NCBI GenBank assembly: GCA_022823665.1
Contig: JAJEHN010000009.1
Coordinates: 248,001-312,000 of the forward strand
DNA length: 64,000 nucleotides
Reading direction: 5' to 3'
DNA from: Thermoanaerobaculia bacterium
GTDB taxonomy: Bacteria; Acidobacteriota; Thermoanaerobaculia; Multivoradales; Multivoraceae
A program made the translations under genes and the position numbers. Positions 17,303 through 30,637 of the stretch are shown piece after piece (the first letter of the stretch is position 1; each line of letters starts with the position of its first letter). The notes beneath the pieces are model-generated. The model ran no database searches. It saw only the letters and a program-made list of their open reading frames with translations, and was not told the origin of the DNA.

Positions 17303-19125
17303 GGTTGGCGGCTCCGCAGCTGCCTGTCGAGGGCCCTGATCAGATCGCTCAGACCTTCGGTGCTGGTCTCCGCCGCCAGTCCGCCGCCGCCCGCCACCGG
17401 GGCCAGACCGTACTGGGCGGCCTCGAGTCGCTCCAGCAGTCCCCGGCAACGCGCCGCCAGAGCGCCGTCCACGCCTGCCCGGGCCAGCGCGGCCTCCGCC
17501 TCTGACGGCGTCAGGGCGGAGCCCTCGACCCCCAGCTTGTCGCCGACGTAGCGACGCACGATCCGGGAGGCCTCAGCCGCGGAGGCGGGCCCCGCGCCGG
17601 AGCGGAGCTTCCTCGCAACGGACAGTGCATCGCGCAGCGCCCGGTGGCGCCGGCGCAGCGTCCTGTCGGCGGCGTAGCGGCGTTCGCGTCGATGGTGCGC
17701 CAGGAGAGCCACGTACAGGAAGGGGGGCAACACCCCGCCAACGAACCAGACCCACAAACGCCAGCCCTGAGGCATGGCCGAGACGATGCCGGCCGCCGTC
17801 CGGCGAACCGGCAGGATGTCGTCGGCGAGGATCCGCACCGCCACCTTGCCTGTGGTCGGCGCCAGCGACTCGGTGAGCATCAGCTCCTCCTCGCCCTCGG
17901 CCGGAGTGACATCGAAGTCGATGCGCTCGGTCGACCGGGTCGCGTAGTCGCCAACCTCGGGATCGAAGTAGACGAGATCGATCGGCGGGACGTCGAGGGC
18001 GCCTGCAACCAGCGGGACCAGGGCCCGTCGGAACACCTTGCGGCCGGTCAGCAGGCGTCCGCTGCGGTCGATGCTCGCGTCCGGCTGGTCCGGGTAGATC
18101 TTGAACGCCGGCAGCTCCGGGATGTCGGGCTCGGTCAGGAGCTGCACGTTGCCGCTACCGCCAACCTGCACTTCGAGCGTGGCCGACTGCCCCACCTGCA
18201 GCTCGCGCCGGCTGAGCGAAGCCCGAATGTCGAACTCTCCGACCAGACCGTTCCAGCCGGCTGGAGCCGGTGGAAGCGGCCGGACGTCGAGCGTCAGGGG
18301 TTCCGTGAGCAGGTACTTCGTCGCCCAGCGCCCGCCCGCTCCAAGCAGACTGTCGAACTCGTCGAAGATGCTCCGCCTCCGGCCAGGCCGGCGCGTCTGC
18401 TCGGCCTCCACCTGTACCCGAAGCTGGGTCTGCGGCAGCGTCACCTCGCCGGATCGCTGGGGGAAGAGCGCCTTGCGCACCTCGTTCACCGAGTACTGGA
18501 CACCGTCGATCGAGGTCGAGAACTGCCGCACCTCGCCGAGGTCCTCGACGACCACGTCGCTGCCGAAGTCCATCGACTCGATCGACCCCTGCCCCACGGG
18601 CACCCGACTGTAGAAGCGCCAGGTGTAGATCACCTGCTGGCCCTGCCAGGGTCGATCCGTCGACACGGTCGAGGTGACGAAGAGATCCCGGTCCTGCTCG
18701 TCGTCCTGGCCCCCGGCGTCGGTGACCTGAATCGTGAACGGCCGACTCCGGACCTCCGCACCGTCGATCACGGCGGTGGCGGGGCCGATCTCGTAGCTGC
18801 CGGCCCGCGTGGGAATCAGGAGATAGTTGTAGGACGTACTGTTGCTGACCCGGCCGTTCTGTATCTGCATGTCGCGCCGTTCGCCACGCGACAGGACTCG
18901 AAAGTCCGGCAGTTCGGGCAGCCCCGGCGGTTCGTCCGGCGACCCTTCGATTCTGATCGTCAGGTAGAGCTGATCGCCGAGGGCGACCTGATTGCGGTCG
19001 ACGGTGACCTGGATCCGGTCCGGCTCCTGGGAATCCGACCCGGCTGGGCCCAGAAAGACAGCCCAGGCGACCAGAGCCGCGACCCGGAACCAGCCGAAGG
19101 ACCGCCCGTGCGTGCTTGCGTCCAT
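17299..19125 (-). CDS. batD: BatD, aerotolerance-associated membrane protein
   Basis: 608 residues. A signal segment (VAALVAWAVFLGPAGS) precedes Ig-like beta domains (VDRNQVALGDQLYLTIRIEG, NLLIP-like strands, LQVGQSATLEVQVGGSG), then a C-terminal membrane helix (LWVWFVGGVLPPFLYVALL) and a cytoplasmic helical tail ending near 608. This matches BatD/oxygen-tolerance proteins. Bat proteins with MoxR and VWA partners are linked to envelope stress, aerotolerance or cofactor insertion; the biochemical role is unsettled. Four bases separate it from batC. Confidence 0.87.
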   Translation of the reverse strand: MDASTHGRSFGWFRVAALVAWAVFLGPAGSDSQEPDRIQVTVDRNQVALGDQLYLTIRIEGSPDEPPGLPELPDFRVLSRGERRDMQIQNGRVSNSTSYNYLLIPTRAGSYEIGPATAVIDGAEVRSRPFTIQVTDAGGQDDEQDRDLFVTSTVSTDRPWQGQQVIYTWRFYSRVPVGQGSIESMDFGSDVVVEDLGEVRQFSTSIDGVQYSVNEVRKALFPQRSGEVTLPQTQLRVQVEAEQTRRPGRRRSIFDEFDSLLGAGGRWATKYLLTEPLTLDVRPLPPAPAGWNGLVGEFDIRASLSRRELQVGQSATLEVQVGGSGNVQLLTEPDIPELPAFKIYPDQPDASIDRSGRLLTGRKVFRRALVPLVAGALDVPPIDLVYFDPEVGDYATRSTERIDFDVTPAEGEEELMLTESLAPTTGKVAVRILADDILPVRRTAAGIVSAMPQGWRLWVWFVGGVLPPFLYVALLAHHRRERRYAADRTLRRRHRALRDALSVARKLRSGAGPASAAEASRIVRRYVGDKLGVEGSALTPSEAEAALARAGVDGALAARCRGLLERLEAAQYGLAPVAGGGGLAAETSTEGLSDLIRALDRQLRSRQP

Positions 19126-19129
19126 CGCG

Positions 19130-20065
19130 CTACCAGTCCTTCGCCAACCGGCTTCGGCGCCCGCGCTGCCCCCGGCGGGTCGGGTCCGGCCGGCCCTCTT
19201 CCAGAGCCTGCAGGTAGCGCTCCGCCTCCTCCGGCGTCATTCCCGGCTGCGGTTCCTGCGGACGACCCTGGCTGTCGCTCTCCGGTCCGTCAGGCTGCGT
19301 CTCCGGGTCCTCGGCGTCCGGGATGCCGTCCCCGTCTCTGTCCTGCGGATCCTCGCCACCCTGAGGTTGCTGGTTCTCTCCCTGGTCTCCCGGGTCCCGC
19401 TCCTGGCCGGACGGTTGCTCTTCCGGACCGTGATCCCCTTCCGGCTGCTGCTGCGCGCCCTGGTCCTCCTGGTCCTGTTCCTGCTCCTGCTGCTCGTTCT
19501 CCTGCTGGTTCTCGCCGCCCTGGTTCTGCTGCTGGCGGCGCCTCATCTCCTCCCGCACGAACTCCAGGTTGAACTTCGCGTCGATGTCGTCGGGATTCGC
19601 ATCGAGCGACGCCGTGTAGAAGTCGACCGCGTCTTCGAGCTTGTCCTGGCGGTAGGCGCTATTGCCCAGGTTGTAGAGCGCCTGAGCACGCAACTCATCG
19701 TCACCGATGGCCGCGGCCCGGTAGAACTGACTGTCCGCCGCTTCGAAGTCGTCCAGCTTGTAGTGCGCCGCGCCGACGTTCAGACTCAGCTCCGGATCGT
19801 CCGGCCGCTCAGTCTGGTGGTCAGCGAACCCGCGCAGGGCCTGGTCGTAGGCGCCCGCGTCCCAGGCCGCATAGGGCGACGCGTACTCGACCGGAGGAGT
19901 TCCCACGCCCGCTTCGCCGTTAACGTCCGCGGAAGGCGGCTCCTCGTTCGGAGCCTGTGCCGTGACGGCGACCGGAAGGAGAAGCAGCCCCAGCCCCGGC
20001 AGCCAGGGTGCAGCAGCCGGGCCCATGCGGCGACGCCGGCCTACCGGCTCAGGTGACCGTGGCAT
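19130..20065 (-). CDS. batC: BatC-like TPR protein with Q/E-rich region and calcium-type motif
   Basis: 311 residues from ATG 20065, with GGAGGGA just upstream; it overlaps the end of batB by 17 bases. A signal peptide (LPGLGLLLLPVAVTAQA) is followed by TPR units (SLNVGAAHYKLDDFEAADSQF, YNLGNSAYRQDKLEDAVDFY, about 70-170). Then comes a long Gln/Glu/Gly/Pro-rich stretch (about 175-265). Inside this lies DRDGDGIPDAEDPE, which resembles a thrombospondin type-3 calcium repeat. TPR plus a low-complexity tail is normal for BatC; the calcium-type motif is less expected. Confidence 0.85.
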   Translation of the reverse strand: MPRSPEPVGRRRRMGPAAAPWLPGLGLLLLPVAVTAQAPNEEPPSADVNGEAGVGTPPVEYASPYAAWDAGAYDQALRGFADHQTERPDDPELSLNVGAAHYKLDDFEAADSQFYRAAAIGDDELRAQALYNLGNSAYRQDKLEDAVDFYTASLDANPDDIDAKFNLEFVREEMRRRQQQNQGGENQQENEQQEQEQDQEDQGAQQQPEGDHGPEEQPSGQERDPGDQGENQQPQGGEDPQDRDGDGIPDAEDPETQPDGPESDSQGRPQEPQPGMTPEEAERYLQALEEGRPDPTRRGQRGRRSRLAKDW

Positions 20066-21233
20066 GGTCCCTTCCCTCCTCGCCGGCACCACGGCGCGCC
20101 AGACGCTCGCCGATCAACGGCTCGAGCATCAGCGCCGCGAGCGCGATGACCAGCAGCCACTGGAATCGCTCCTCCCAGCGCTGCTGCCGGCTGGAACCCA
20201 GCTCCTGGTCCTCCAGCTGCGCCTTGATGCCCTGAGCGTAGATCTGTTCGAGGTCCACGTCGCCGGTCACCGAGCGGACGTAGCGGCCGCCCGTGGTCAG
20301 GGCGATCCGCTGCAACGCCGCCTCGTCCAGACGGCTCAGGACGATCTCGCCCCTGCGGTCGGTACGGAAGCCACCTCCCTCTCTGGGTATGGGCGCACCC
20401 TCGTCCCGCCCGATGCCGATCGCGAAGATGCGCACCCCCGCCTCGGCCGCGGCCTCGGCGACGTCCTGTGCCTCGCCCAGGTGATCCTCGCCGTCGGTTA
20501 TCAGGATGATCGCGCGCGACTTCCGCGATCCCGTCTGGGCCACCCGGTCGAAGGCCTCGAGCGAAACGCGGAGCGCCTCTCCAATCGCGGTGCCCTTGAC
20601 CGGAATCAGATCCGGCTCCATCGCCTCGAGGAACAGCGCCGCCGCCGAGTAGTCGAGCGTCAGGGGCAGTTCCAGGAAGGCGCTGCCGGCAAAGGCAACC
20701 AGCGCGATCCGGTCTCCTTCCAGCCGCTGCAGCAGATCGGCGATCTCGCGCCGGGCACGTTCGAGCCGGCTCAGTTCGCCGCCCGCCTCCGCATCCAGCA
20801 CGAGCATCGAGTCCGAGACGTCGAGGGCGACCACGATGTCGACGCCCTCCCGGCGCACCTCCTCCCACACGAAGCCCCAGCGGGGCTGCGCCAGCGACGC
20901 CACCAGCGCGAGCACGGCGACGAGCACGAGAACCGCCTTCAGACGCCGTCTCGGCCGGCTGACCCCGGCAATCAAGGCCGGCAACATCTCGCGGGAAGCG
21001 AAACGACCGAGCAGGCGCGCGCGGGTACGGAACGCGTAGACGTAGAACAGCAGGAGCGCCGGGCCCAGCCACAGGAGCCAGAGCGCGTCCGGCCGACCCG
21101 TACGCATCTCGCAGCCGCCTAACAACAGCAGAAGCGGAATCAACGCCAGCAGTGCCCGGCGGCGTGGCGGGCCAGCGCCGTCCGGCCCAAAGTCGCGGGC
21201 TGCCGTGTCGCGGGTTGCGGACCTTCCGCTCAC
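20049..21233 (-). CDS. batB: BatB, VWA-domain membrane protein
   Basis: 394 residues. An N-terminal hydrophobic stretch ends in LLLLLGGC, which could be a lipobox, followed by two membrane helices (WLGPALLLFYVYAF and VLVLVAVLALVASLAQ). The von Willebrand A domain has the MIDAS motif DVSDSM, then TAIGEAL and ITDGEDH. A C-terminal helix (WLLVIALAALMLEPLIG) closes the protein. BatA and BatB are tandem VWA paralogues with periplasmic or cytoplasmic metal-dependent adhesion sites. The GTG start at 21233 overlaps the batA stop as GTGA. Confidence 0.88.
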   Translation of the reverse strand: MSGRSATRDTAARDFGPDGAGPPRRRALLALIPLLLLLGGCEMRTGRPDALWLLWLGPALLLFYVYAFRTRARLLGRFASREMLPALIAGVSRPRRRLKAVLVLVAVLALVASLAQPRWGFVWEEVRREGVDIVVALDVSDSMLVLDAEAGGELSRLERARREIADLLQRLEGDRIALVAFAGSAFLELPLTLDYSAAALFLEAMEPDLIPVKGTAIGEALRVSLEAFDRVAQTGSRKSRAIILITDGEDHLGEAQDVAEAAAEAGVRIFAIGIGRDEGAPIPREGGGFRTDRRGEIVLSRLDEAALQRIALTTGGRYVRSVTGDVDLEQIYAQGIKAQLEDQELGSSRQQRWEERFQWLLVIALAALMLEPLIGERLARRGAGEEGRDHATVT

Positions 21234-22288
21234 GGCAGCTTCCTCAGGCGCGTATCGAGCAGCACGACCTCGAGCAGCAGCAGGAACACCGCCGGCGCCA
21301 CCAGCCAGGCGAAGCGTTCCTCGTACTCCATGTAGGACTCCTGGCTGATCTCCGTCTTCTCGAGCTCGTCGATCCGTTCGTAGATCTGCTCCAACCCGGC
21401 CTCGTCCTCGGCCCGGTAGTAGGCGCCGCCTGTCGTGTCCGCCATCCTGCGCAGCGTTTCCTCGTCAATCTCCACGTCCTGGTAGACGACCCGCGGCCCG
21501 AAACCGGTCTCGACCACGAAGGGCGCCTGCCCCCTGGAGCCGACGCCGATCGTGTAGAGCCGGACGCCGAGAGCCGCCGCCGCTTCAGCCGCACGCAGCG
21601 GCGGCAGGGAGCCGGCGTTGCTCCGCCCGTCCGTGAGCAGGATCGCCACCTTCGACTCGGCATCCGAGTCCTTGAGCCGCTTGGTGGCGACTCCGACCGC
21701 TGATCCGATAGCCGTGGCATCTCCGGCCATGCCGATCTCGAGTTGCTCGAGAAAGGTGGCCGCGACCCCGTGGTCGAGCGTCAGCGGACACTGGGTGAAG
21801 GCCTCCTCACCGAAGACGACCAGGCCGACGCGGTCATTGGGCCGGGCGGCGATGAATGTCTCGACGACCCCCTTCGCCACCTCGAGCCGGTCCCTCCGGC
21901 GGCTCAATGAACGTTCGTGCGCGTCCAGATCCAGCGCCCGCATCGATCCCGAGGTGTCGATCACGAGCACGATGTCGATTCCCTCCGTACTCACCTCGGT
22001 CAGCGCGCGACCGGTCTGCGGGCGCATGACGGCAAGCAGAATCAGGGCGACGACGAGGAGCCGGAGAGCCGAGACCAGCCGGCGCGCCGTCAGCGCGCCG
22101 GAGCGCGGGGTTCGCAGGGCATGGCCAAGGGAGGAGTACGCCACCGCCGCGTTGTCGCCACCGGCGCCGCGCTTCGCCGCGAGCTGGCGCAAGCGCGGCC
22201 GGAGCCACCACAGGAGCGCCCAGATCACGTACAGCGGAAGCAGCACCCAGAGCCAGCGCGCATCGGCGAAGACGAGTTGTTCCGTCAT
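21230..22288 (-). CDS. batA: BatA, VWA-domain membrane protein
   Basis: 352 residues. N-terminal helices (LWVLLPLYVIWALLWWL, LRLLVVALILLAVMRP), a VWA domain with MIDAS DTSGSM, TAIGSAVG and LTDGRSN, and a terminal helix (WLVAPAVFLLLLEVVLL). It forms an ATGA overlap with the preceding lipoprotein gene and a GTGA overlap with batB, so the three are translationally coupled. Confidence 0.9.
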   Translation of the reverse strand: MTEQLVFADARWLWVLLPLYVIWALLWWLRPRLRQLAAKRGAGGDNAAVAYSSLGHALRTPRSGALTARRLVSALRLLVVALILLAVMRPQTGRALTEVSTEGIDIVLVIDTSGSMRALDLDAHERSLSRRRDRLEVAKGVVETFIAARPNDRVGLVVFGEEAFTQCPLTLDHGVAATFLEQLEIGMAGDATAIGSAVGVATKRLKDSDAESKVAILLTDGRSNAGSLPPLRAAEAAAALGVRLYTIGVGSRGQAPFVVETGFGPRVVYQDVEIDEETLRRMADTTGGAYYRAEDEAGLEQIYERIDELEKTEISQESYMEYEERFAWLVAPAVFLLLLEVVLLDTRLRKLP

Positions 22289-23307
22289 GCCGCCCTCTCC
22301 GCTTCGGCGGAGGCCGGCTCAGCGTTCCCGCCGTCGTCCGGGTCCTCCATCGGCCGGGTCGCCGTGACGAAGCCCAGGGCCTGCTCGTAGGTGCGCTCGA
22401 TCTCTTCGGCCGCCGGCAGATGGGCCGCGAACTTGACCTGGTCGGTGGCGACCAGGAAGCGCTCCAGCCGCCTCGCCTGCGGCGGATCGAGCCGCACCAG
22501 CCCGCCCAGCCGGCCCAGGATCTCCTCGGTCGTCAGGTCGGTCGCGTTCAATCCGAAGCGGCCTTCAACGTAGGCCCTGACCACCGAGGAAACAGCGAAG
22601 TAGTAACGGCGGAGTTCCCGCAAGTCGGAGAAGTCCGTGCGACGCAGCCGCTCCAGTTCCCGGATCGCCAGGTCGTAGGGCGGAGTCGGAGGCGCTTCGG
22701 ACGCAACGCCGTCCGGTCGGCGGCGGCGCCACCACCACCACGCCGCCAGCCCGAGCGCGGCGACGCCCAGGGCCAACCCCGTCCACAGCAGCCACGACGC
22801 GGCGGTGTCGATTCTGCGCAGCGGCTTGATGTCGCGGATGTCGGTCGCTTCGCTCCGGTCGTCGGGCAGCACGGACGCGACCTCGACGGAGATCTCCCCC
22901 GCTTCCAGGTCGCCGCCGGGACCGGACGGCTCGCTGTACGTCGCGGTCAATGCCGGCAGAACGTAGGAGCCCACGAGGTCGGCCCGGAGTTCGTACCACC
23001 TTCGCTCGAGGAGCCGACCGGAAGGCAGGGTCTCCGCGGGGCTCCGCCCCAGGTCGACGATGCGGAAGCCCGCGATGTCCGCGCCCGGATCATCGAATGC
23101 CACCTCGACCTCCGGCTCGCGCTCGACTTCAACGGTGTACGTGATCAGGTCGCCAGTGGTGGCGGTGGACCGGTCCACGGAGGCACGCAGTTCAGCGGGC
23201 GGCCTCGCTTCGGCATCGCCGGCCGGTTCACCGGCGGCGCAGCCAAGAGCGAGCAACGCCGCGGCAAGCGGCAGCGCGACCCCGGCTCCGATGATCCGCA
23301 GCGCCAT
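22285..23307 (-). CDS. BatD-like lipoprotein in the Bat operon
   Basis: 340 residues from ATG 23307, two bases after the DUF58 gene. A lipoprotein signal ends LAAALLALGCAAG. An Ig-like domain (STATTGDLITYTVEVEREP) leads to one membrane helix (WLLWTGLALGVAALGLAAWWW) and a cytoplasmic part with RELRRYYFAVSSVVRAYVEGRF and LTTEEILGRL. The same lipid-anchored, single-helix plan with a cytoplasmic tail occurs in BatD-like and DUF4381-like members of Bat operons. The operon thus holds two BatD-type proteins. Confidence 0.8.
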   Translation of the reverse strand: MALRIIGAGVALPLAAALLALGCAAGEPAGDAEARPPAELRASVDRSTATTGDLITYTVEVEREPEVEVAFDDPGADIAGFRIVDLGRSPAETLPSGRLLERRWYELRADLVGSYVLPALTATYSEPSGPGGDLEAGEISVEVASVLPDDRSEATDIRDIKPLRRIDTAASWLLWTGLALGVAALGLAAWWWWRRRRPDGVASEAPPTPPYDLAIRELERLRRTDFSDLRELRRYYFAVSSVVRAYVEGRFGLNATDLTTEEILGRLGGLVRLDPPQARRLERFLVATDQVKFAAHLPAAEEIERTYEQALGFVTATRPMEDPDDGGNAEPASAEAERAA

Positions 23308-23309
23308 GC

Positions 23310-24242
23310 CTACACCCGCACCGACTGCTCGCGCGCTCTCATGTAGCGCACCAGGGGCTCGATCCACGGCCGGTCGGCCCAGACCTGAATCTCGCCGACG
23401 CCCGCCTGGCGGAACTGTTCCGCCCGCCGCTCCATGTCCTGCCTGGCCAACCGTACAAGACTCTCCGAGACCCGCCGGTTCGCCGTGTCGATCACCAGCG
23501 TCTCGCCCGTTTCCGCATCCTCGAGCTCGATGAGCCCCATGCGCGGCATGCTCACCTCACGCCGGTCCAGCACTCGGATCGCCGTCAGATCGTGACGCCG
23601 CGCGGCCACCCGCAACCGGTCTCCGAAACCTGAATCCAGGAAGTCCGAGATGACGAATCCCACCGACCGGCGCCGCACGACCCGTCCCAGGTACTCGAGC
23701 GCGCCGTCCAGGTCCGTACCTCGCCCGGTGGGCCGGAAGCTCAGGACTTCCCGAATCACGCGCCACACGTGCGCCCGTCCCTTCTTGGGCGGAATGAACC
23801 GCTCGATCCGGTCCGAGAAGATGATCATCCCCACCCGATCGTTGTTCTGGATCGCGAGGTAGGCGAGCACGGCCGCCAGCTCGGCGACGACCTCCCGTTT
23901 CTGTTTGCCGGAGGTCCCGAACGCCCCGGAGGAACTCACGTCGACGATCAGCATCACCGTCAACTCGCGCTCCTCGCGGTGTTCCTTGACGAAAGGGCTC
24001 GACATGCGCGCCGTCACGTTCCAGTCGATGTGGCGGATGTCGTCGCCCGGTGCGTACTCGCGCACCTGCTCGAACTCCATGCCCCTTCCCTTGAAGGCGC
24101 TGTGATACTCCCCGGCCAGCGCATCGGTCACCAGGCGCTGGGTGCGGATCTGAATCGCCTTGATCCGCGCCAGCAGCTCGGGCGACAGGGTCGCCGTTTC
24201 CTGCTCCCGGGCCTCGTTCCGCTCTGGTCTGAAGAAGAACAT
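23310..24242 (-). CDS. DUF58 domain protein of the MoxR/Bat operon
   Basis: 310 residues. The DUF58 signature is clear: AGEYHSAFKGRGMEFEQVRE, then YAPGDDIRHIDWNVTARM. A VWA-like continuation carries VDVSSSGAFG in place of a classical DxSxS site. DUF58 proteins are nearly always next to a MoxR ATPase and VWA genes and are thought to be MoxR substrates or adaptors. It lies 34 bases after moxR. Confidence 0.9.
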   Translation of the reverse strand: MFFFRPERNEAREQETATLSPELLARIKAIQIRTQRLVTDALAGEYHSAFKGRGMEFEQVREYAPGDDIRHIDWNVTARMSSPFVKEHREERELTVMLIVDVSSSGAFGTSGKQKREVVAELAAVLAYLAIQNNDRVGMIIFSDRIERFIPPKKGRAHVWRVIREVLSFRPTGRGTDLDGALEYLGRVVRRRSVGFVISDFLDSGFGDRLRVAARRHDLTAIRVLDRREVSMPRMGLIELEDAETGETLVIDTANRRVSESLVRLARQDMERRAEQFRQAGVGEIQVWADRPWIEPLVRYMRAREQSVRV

Positions 24243-24276
24243 CGATCCCCCAGATCCCCTGGCTACCCGGGCGGCC

Positions 24277-25344
<1,068 letters not shown>

Positions 25345-25458
25345 CTCGGTCGACTCTCCCAACCCGGAAGTCGCCAGGGTTCTTCCCGAACTGCCGGGGG
25401 CAGAACTTTATCCGAGCACCCCGTCCGAACCGGACGACCGCGAGCGCCGACCGGACCG

Positions 25459-26079
25459 TCATATCCCGGACACCTGACCGCCGTCCGCGGTCACGGCATC
25501 GAGGTGTTCGCAGCAGTTGACGAGGGACGCTTCCCATGGCGCCCGAGCCTGCACATGAGTAACCGACGTGTTGCCCCACCGGGTCGGCGGCTCCACCCCG
25601 TCACCGAGGTGTAGATGACGGAGGGCCAGCGAGTAGCAGACGAGACCGTGAGTGACAAAGACGCTGTCTCCCTCCGCTGCTTCTGCCGTCTGGCGAATCC
25701 GGGTCCAGGCCGCATCCACCCGAAGGTGAAACGTCTCCCAGTCCTCCCCGCCCGGCGGTGCGTAGCCAGGTTCCATGATGTCGAGGCCGATGTCGGCGTA
25801 GGCCCGCCCCCGCAGGTCGCCGAAGTTCCGCTCGGCGAGCAGGGGCTCCATGAGCAGAGGCAGTCCCAGGGCTCCCGCCACCGGCTCCGCGGTCATCTCC
25901 GCCCGGCGCAGGTCGCTCGCGACAACGCAGCCGATCGGACGTTTCCGGTGGTGTTCCCGCAATCGCGACGCCAGGCGCTCCGCCTGACCGACGCCGCGTT
26001 CGTTGAGAGGCGTACCTGGAGTCTGCACGACGCGGGCGGCGTTCGACGCGGTCTCGCCGTGGCGCACGATGAGGAGCAC
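25459..26079 (-). CDS. Histidine phosphatase family (phosphoglycerate mutase-like)
   Basis: 206 residues. IVRHGETASNA holds the phosphohistidine RHG motif, ASDLRRAEMTA and LAERNFGDLRG follow, and VFVTHGLV gives the second catalytic His. This is the dPGM/CobC/phosphatase superfamily; the substrate is not clear. GTG start. Divergent from the glycosyltransferase gene with 72 bases between. Confidence 0.88.
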   Translation of the reverse strand: MLLIVRHGETASNAARVVQTPGTPLNERGVGQAERLASRLREHHRKRPIGCVVASDLRRAEMTAEPVAGALGLPLLMEPLLAERNFGDLRGRAYADIGLDIMEPGYAPPGGEDWETFHLRVDAAWTRIRQTAEAAEGDSVFVTHGLVCYSLALRHLHLGDGVEPPTRWGNTSVTHVQARAPWEASLVNCCEHLDAVTADGGQVSGI

Positions 26080-26151
26080 GGGCGGCAGGGTATCAACGTG
26101 CCTTCGGGCACGAGCAACTCCGGGGCAGGGCTAGGATCGAAGAAGACCGCC

Positions 26152-26910
26152 ATGCCGCCGCAGCTTTCGATCGTCGCCCCGGTGTACAACGAGGCGGGCA
26201 ACCTGGAACGCCTTGTGGCGGAGACGCACGACGCGATGACGTCGGCCGGCCTCGACTACGAGTTGATCCTGGTCGACGACCGCAGCACCGACGGCAGCCG
26301 CGAAGTACTCACGGAACTGGCAACGGGCAACGAGAGGCCGCGGGTCCTGAGTCTCGAACGCCATGCCGGCCAGTCGGCAGCGCTGCTCGCCGGGCTGCGA
26401 GCCGCCCGGGCGCCGCTCGTCGTCACGATGGACGCCGACCTCCAGAACGACCCGGCCGACATTCCGGCCATCGTCGCTCTCCTCGAGGACCACGACGTCG
26501 TCTCTGGCGTGCGGGCGGAACGCAAGGACACGGTGCCGCGGCGGCTGGCGAGCCGGATCTCGAACCGGGTGCGGCGGCTCATCCTCGGCGACCCGTGCAC
26601 CGACATCGGTTGCGCACTGAAGGGCTACCGTGCCGCCGCTCTCGAAGACCTTCCCCCCTTCGACGGGCTTCACCGCTTTCTGCCCCTGTTGGCCTTGCGG
26701 CACGGCGGCAACTACGCTGAAATCCCGGTCGGACACCGTGCGCGCACGGCAGGTGCGAGCAAGTACAACATCCGGGGCCGCTTCCTGCGCGGAGTTCTGG
26801 ATCTGTTCGGCGTCTCCTGGTACCGCCGGCGTGCGGTCGCCGTCACCGTCAAAGCACTGGAGCGCTCACCATGCCACCCGTCACACCCGATCTCATCTGG
26901 AAGGCAGTAG
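26152..26910 (+). CDS. GT2 family glycosyltransferase (dolichol-phosphate mannosyltransferase-like)
   Basis: 252 residues. LSIVAPVYNEAGNLERLV is the GT2 start, ILVDDRSTDGS the nucleotide-binding motif and VVTMDADLQNDPADIP the DxD region. GDPCTDIGCALKGYR and GHRARTAGASKYN complete the family pattern. There is no large C-terminal membrane domain. It probably transfers a sugar to a polyprenyl or lipid carrier. The start ATG 26152 fits the motif position. It overlaps the next gene by 40 bases, suggesting a joint role in lipid-linked sugar modification. Confidence 0.9.
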   Translation: MPPQLSIVAPVYNEAGNLERLVAETHDAMTSAGLDYELILVDDRSTDGSREVLTELATGNERPRVLSLERHAGQSAALLAGLRAARAPLVVTMDADLQNDPADIPAIVALLEDHDVVSGVRAERKDTVPRRLASRISNRVRRLILGDPCTDIGCALKGYRAAALEDLPPFDGLHRFLPLLALRHGGNYAEIPVGHRARTAGASKYNIRGRFLRGVLDLFGVSWYRRRAVAVTVKALERSPCHPSHPISSGRQ

Positions 26911-27152
26911 GTTTCGGAGGACAGGCCCTCTTTGGCTCTCGCTTCCTCGTCCAGTGGATTGCCACGGAGCGACGCCGCCAAAGCGTCGTTCCAACCGCCT
27001 TCTGGTACCTGAGCCTCTTCGGCGGCCTGACCCTGCTGAGCTACGCCATCTCGATCAAGGACCCGGTGTTCATCACAGGCCAGAGCTTCGGAGTACTCGT
27101 GTACGCGCGCAACCTCTGGTTCGTACACCGCAAGGCGGTCGCGGCGGACTGA
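26871..27152 (+). CDS. LAB-N domain membrane protein
   Basis: 93 residues. GFGGQALFGSRFLVQWIATERRRQSVVP and YLSLFGGLTLLSYAISIKDPVFITGQ match the lipid-A-disaccharide synthase N-terminal (LAB_N) domain, which occurs alone as a small membrane protein beside GT2 genes. Two to three hydrophobic helices are visible. Its start lies inside the glycosyltransferase gene. It is a likely accessory to that enzyme, not an LpxB. Confidence 0.88.
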   Translation: MPPVTPDLIWKAVGFGGQALFGSRFLVQWIATERRRQSVVPTAFWYLSLFGGLTLLSYAISIKDPVFITGQSFGVLVYARNLWFVHRKAVAAD

Positions 27153-27161
27153 AGCGAGTCA

Positions 27162-27187
27162 CCCGCACCCTGGCTTCAGGATGCGGG
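27162..27187. terminator. Hairpin between convergent genes
   Basis: CCCGCACCCTG pairs with CAGGATGCGGG around a GCTT loop (one mismatch). It lies between the convergent LAB-N and TonB-receptor genes. There is no T-run, so it would be a weak or factor-assisted bidirectional terminator. Confidence 0.5.
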
Positions 27188-27200
27188 CGACAGGCTCGAC

Positions 27201-30440
<3,240 letters not shown>

Positions 30441-30492
30441 CAAGGCCTCCTTCCGTCGCCCCTTCCTGGGCACAACCGCGGGGCAACCAAAC

Positions 30493-30516
30493 AAAGAAAA
30501 ACCGCACGGCGTTTTT
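30493..30516 (-). other. Leader hairpin with U-run upstream of TonB receptor
   Basis: On the minus strand AAAAACGCC, GTG and GCGGTTTTT could fold, followed by CTTTG, about 53 bases before the receptor's ATG. A short stem with a U-rich 3' side looks like a weak intrinsic terminator or attenuator in the leader. The stem is imperfect and short, so this is tentative. Confidence 0.35.
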
Positions 30517-30637
30517 GCCGCCGGAATCCAGGTCAGCAGGTCGTCAGGCAGCATAGCACCGTCCGGCGGACCGCCCGTGCACGGTTCGTCTCCGGCCGGA
30601 TAGTCTCCGGAAGCCTCGAACGAGACCGGAGACTCGC

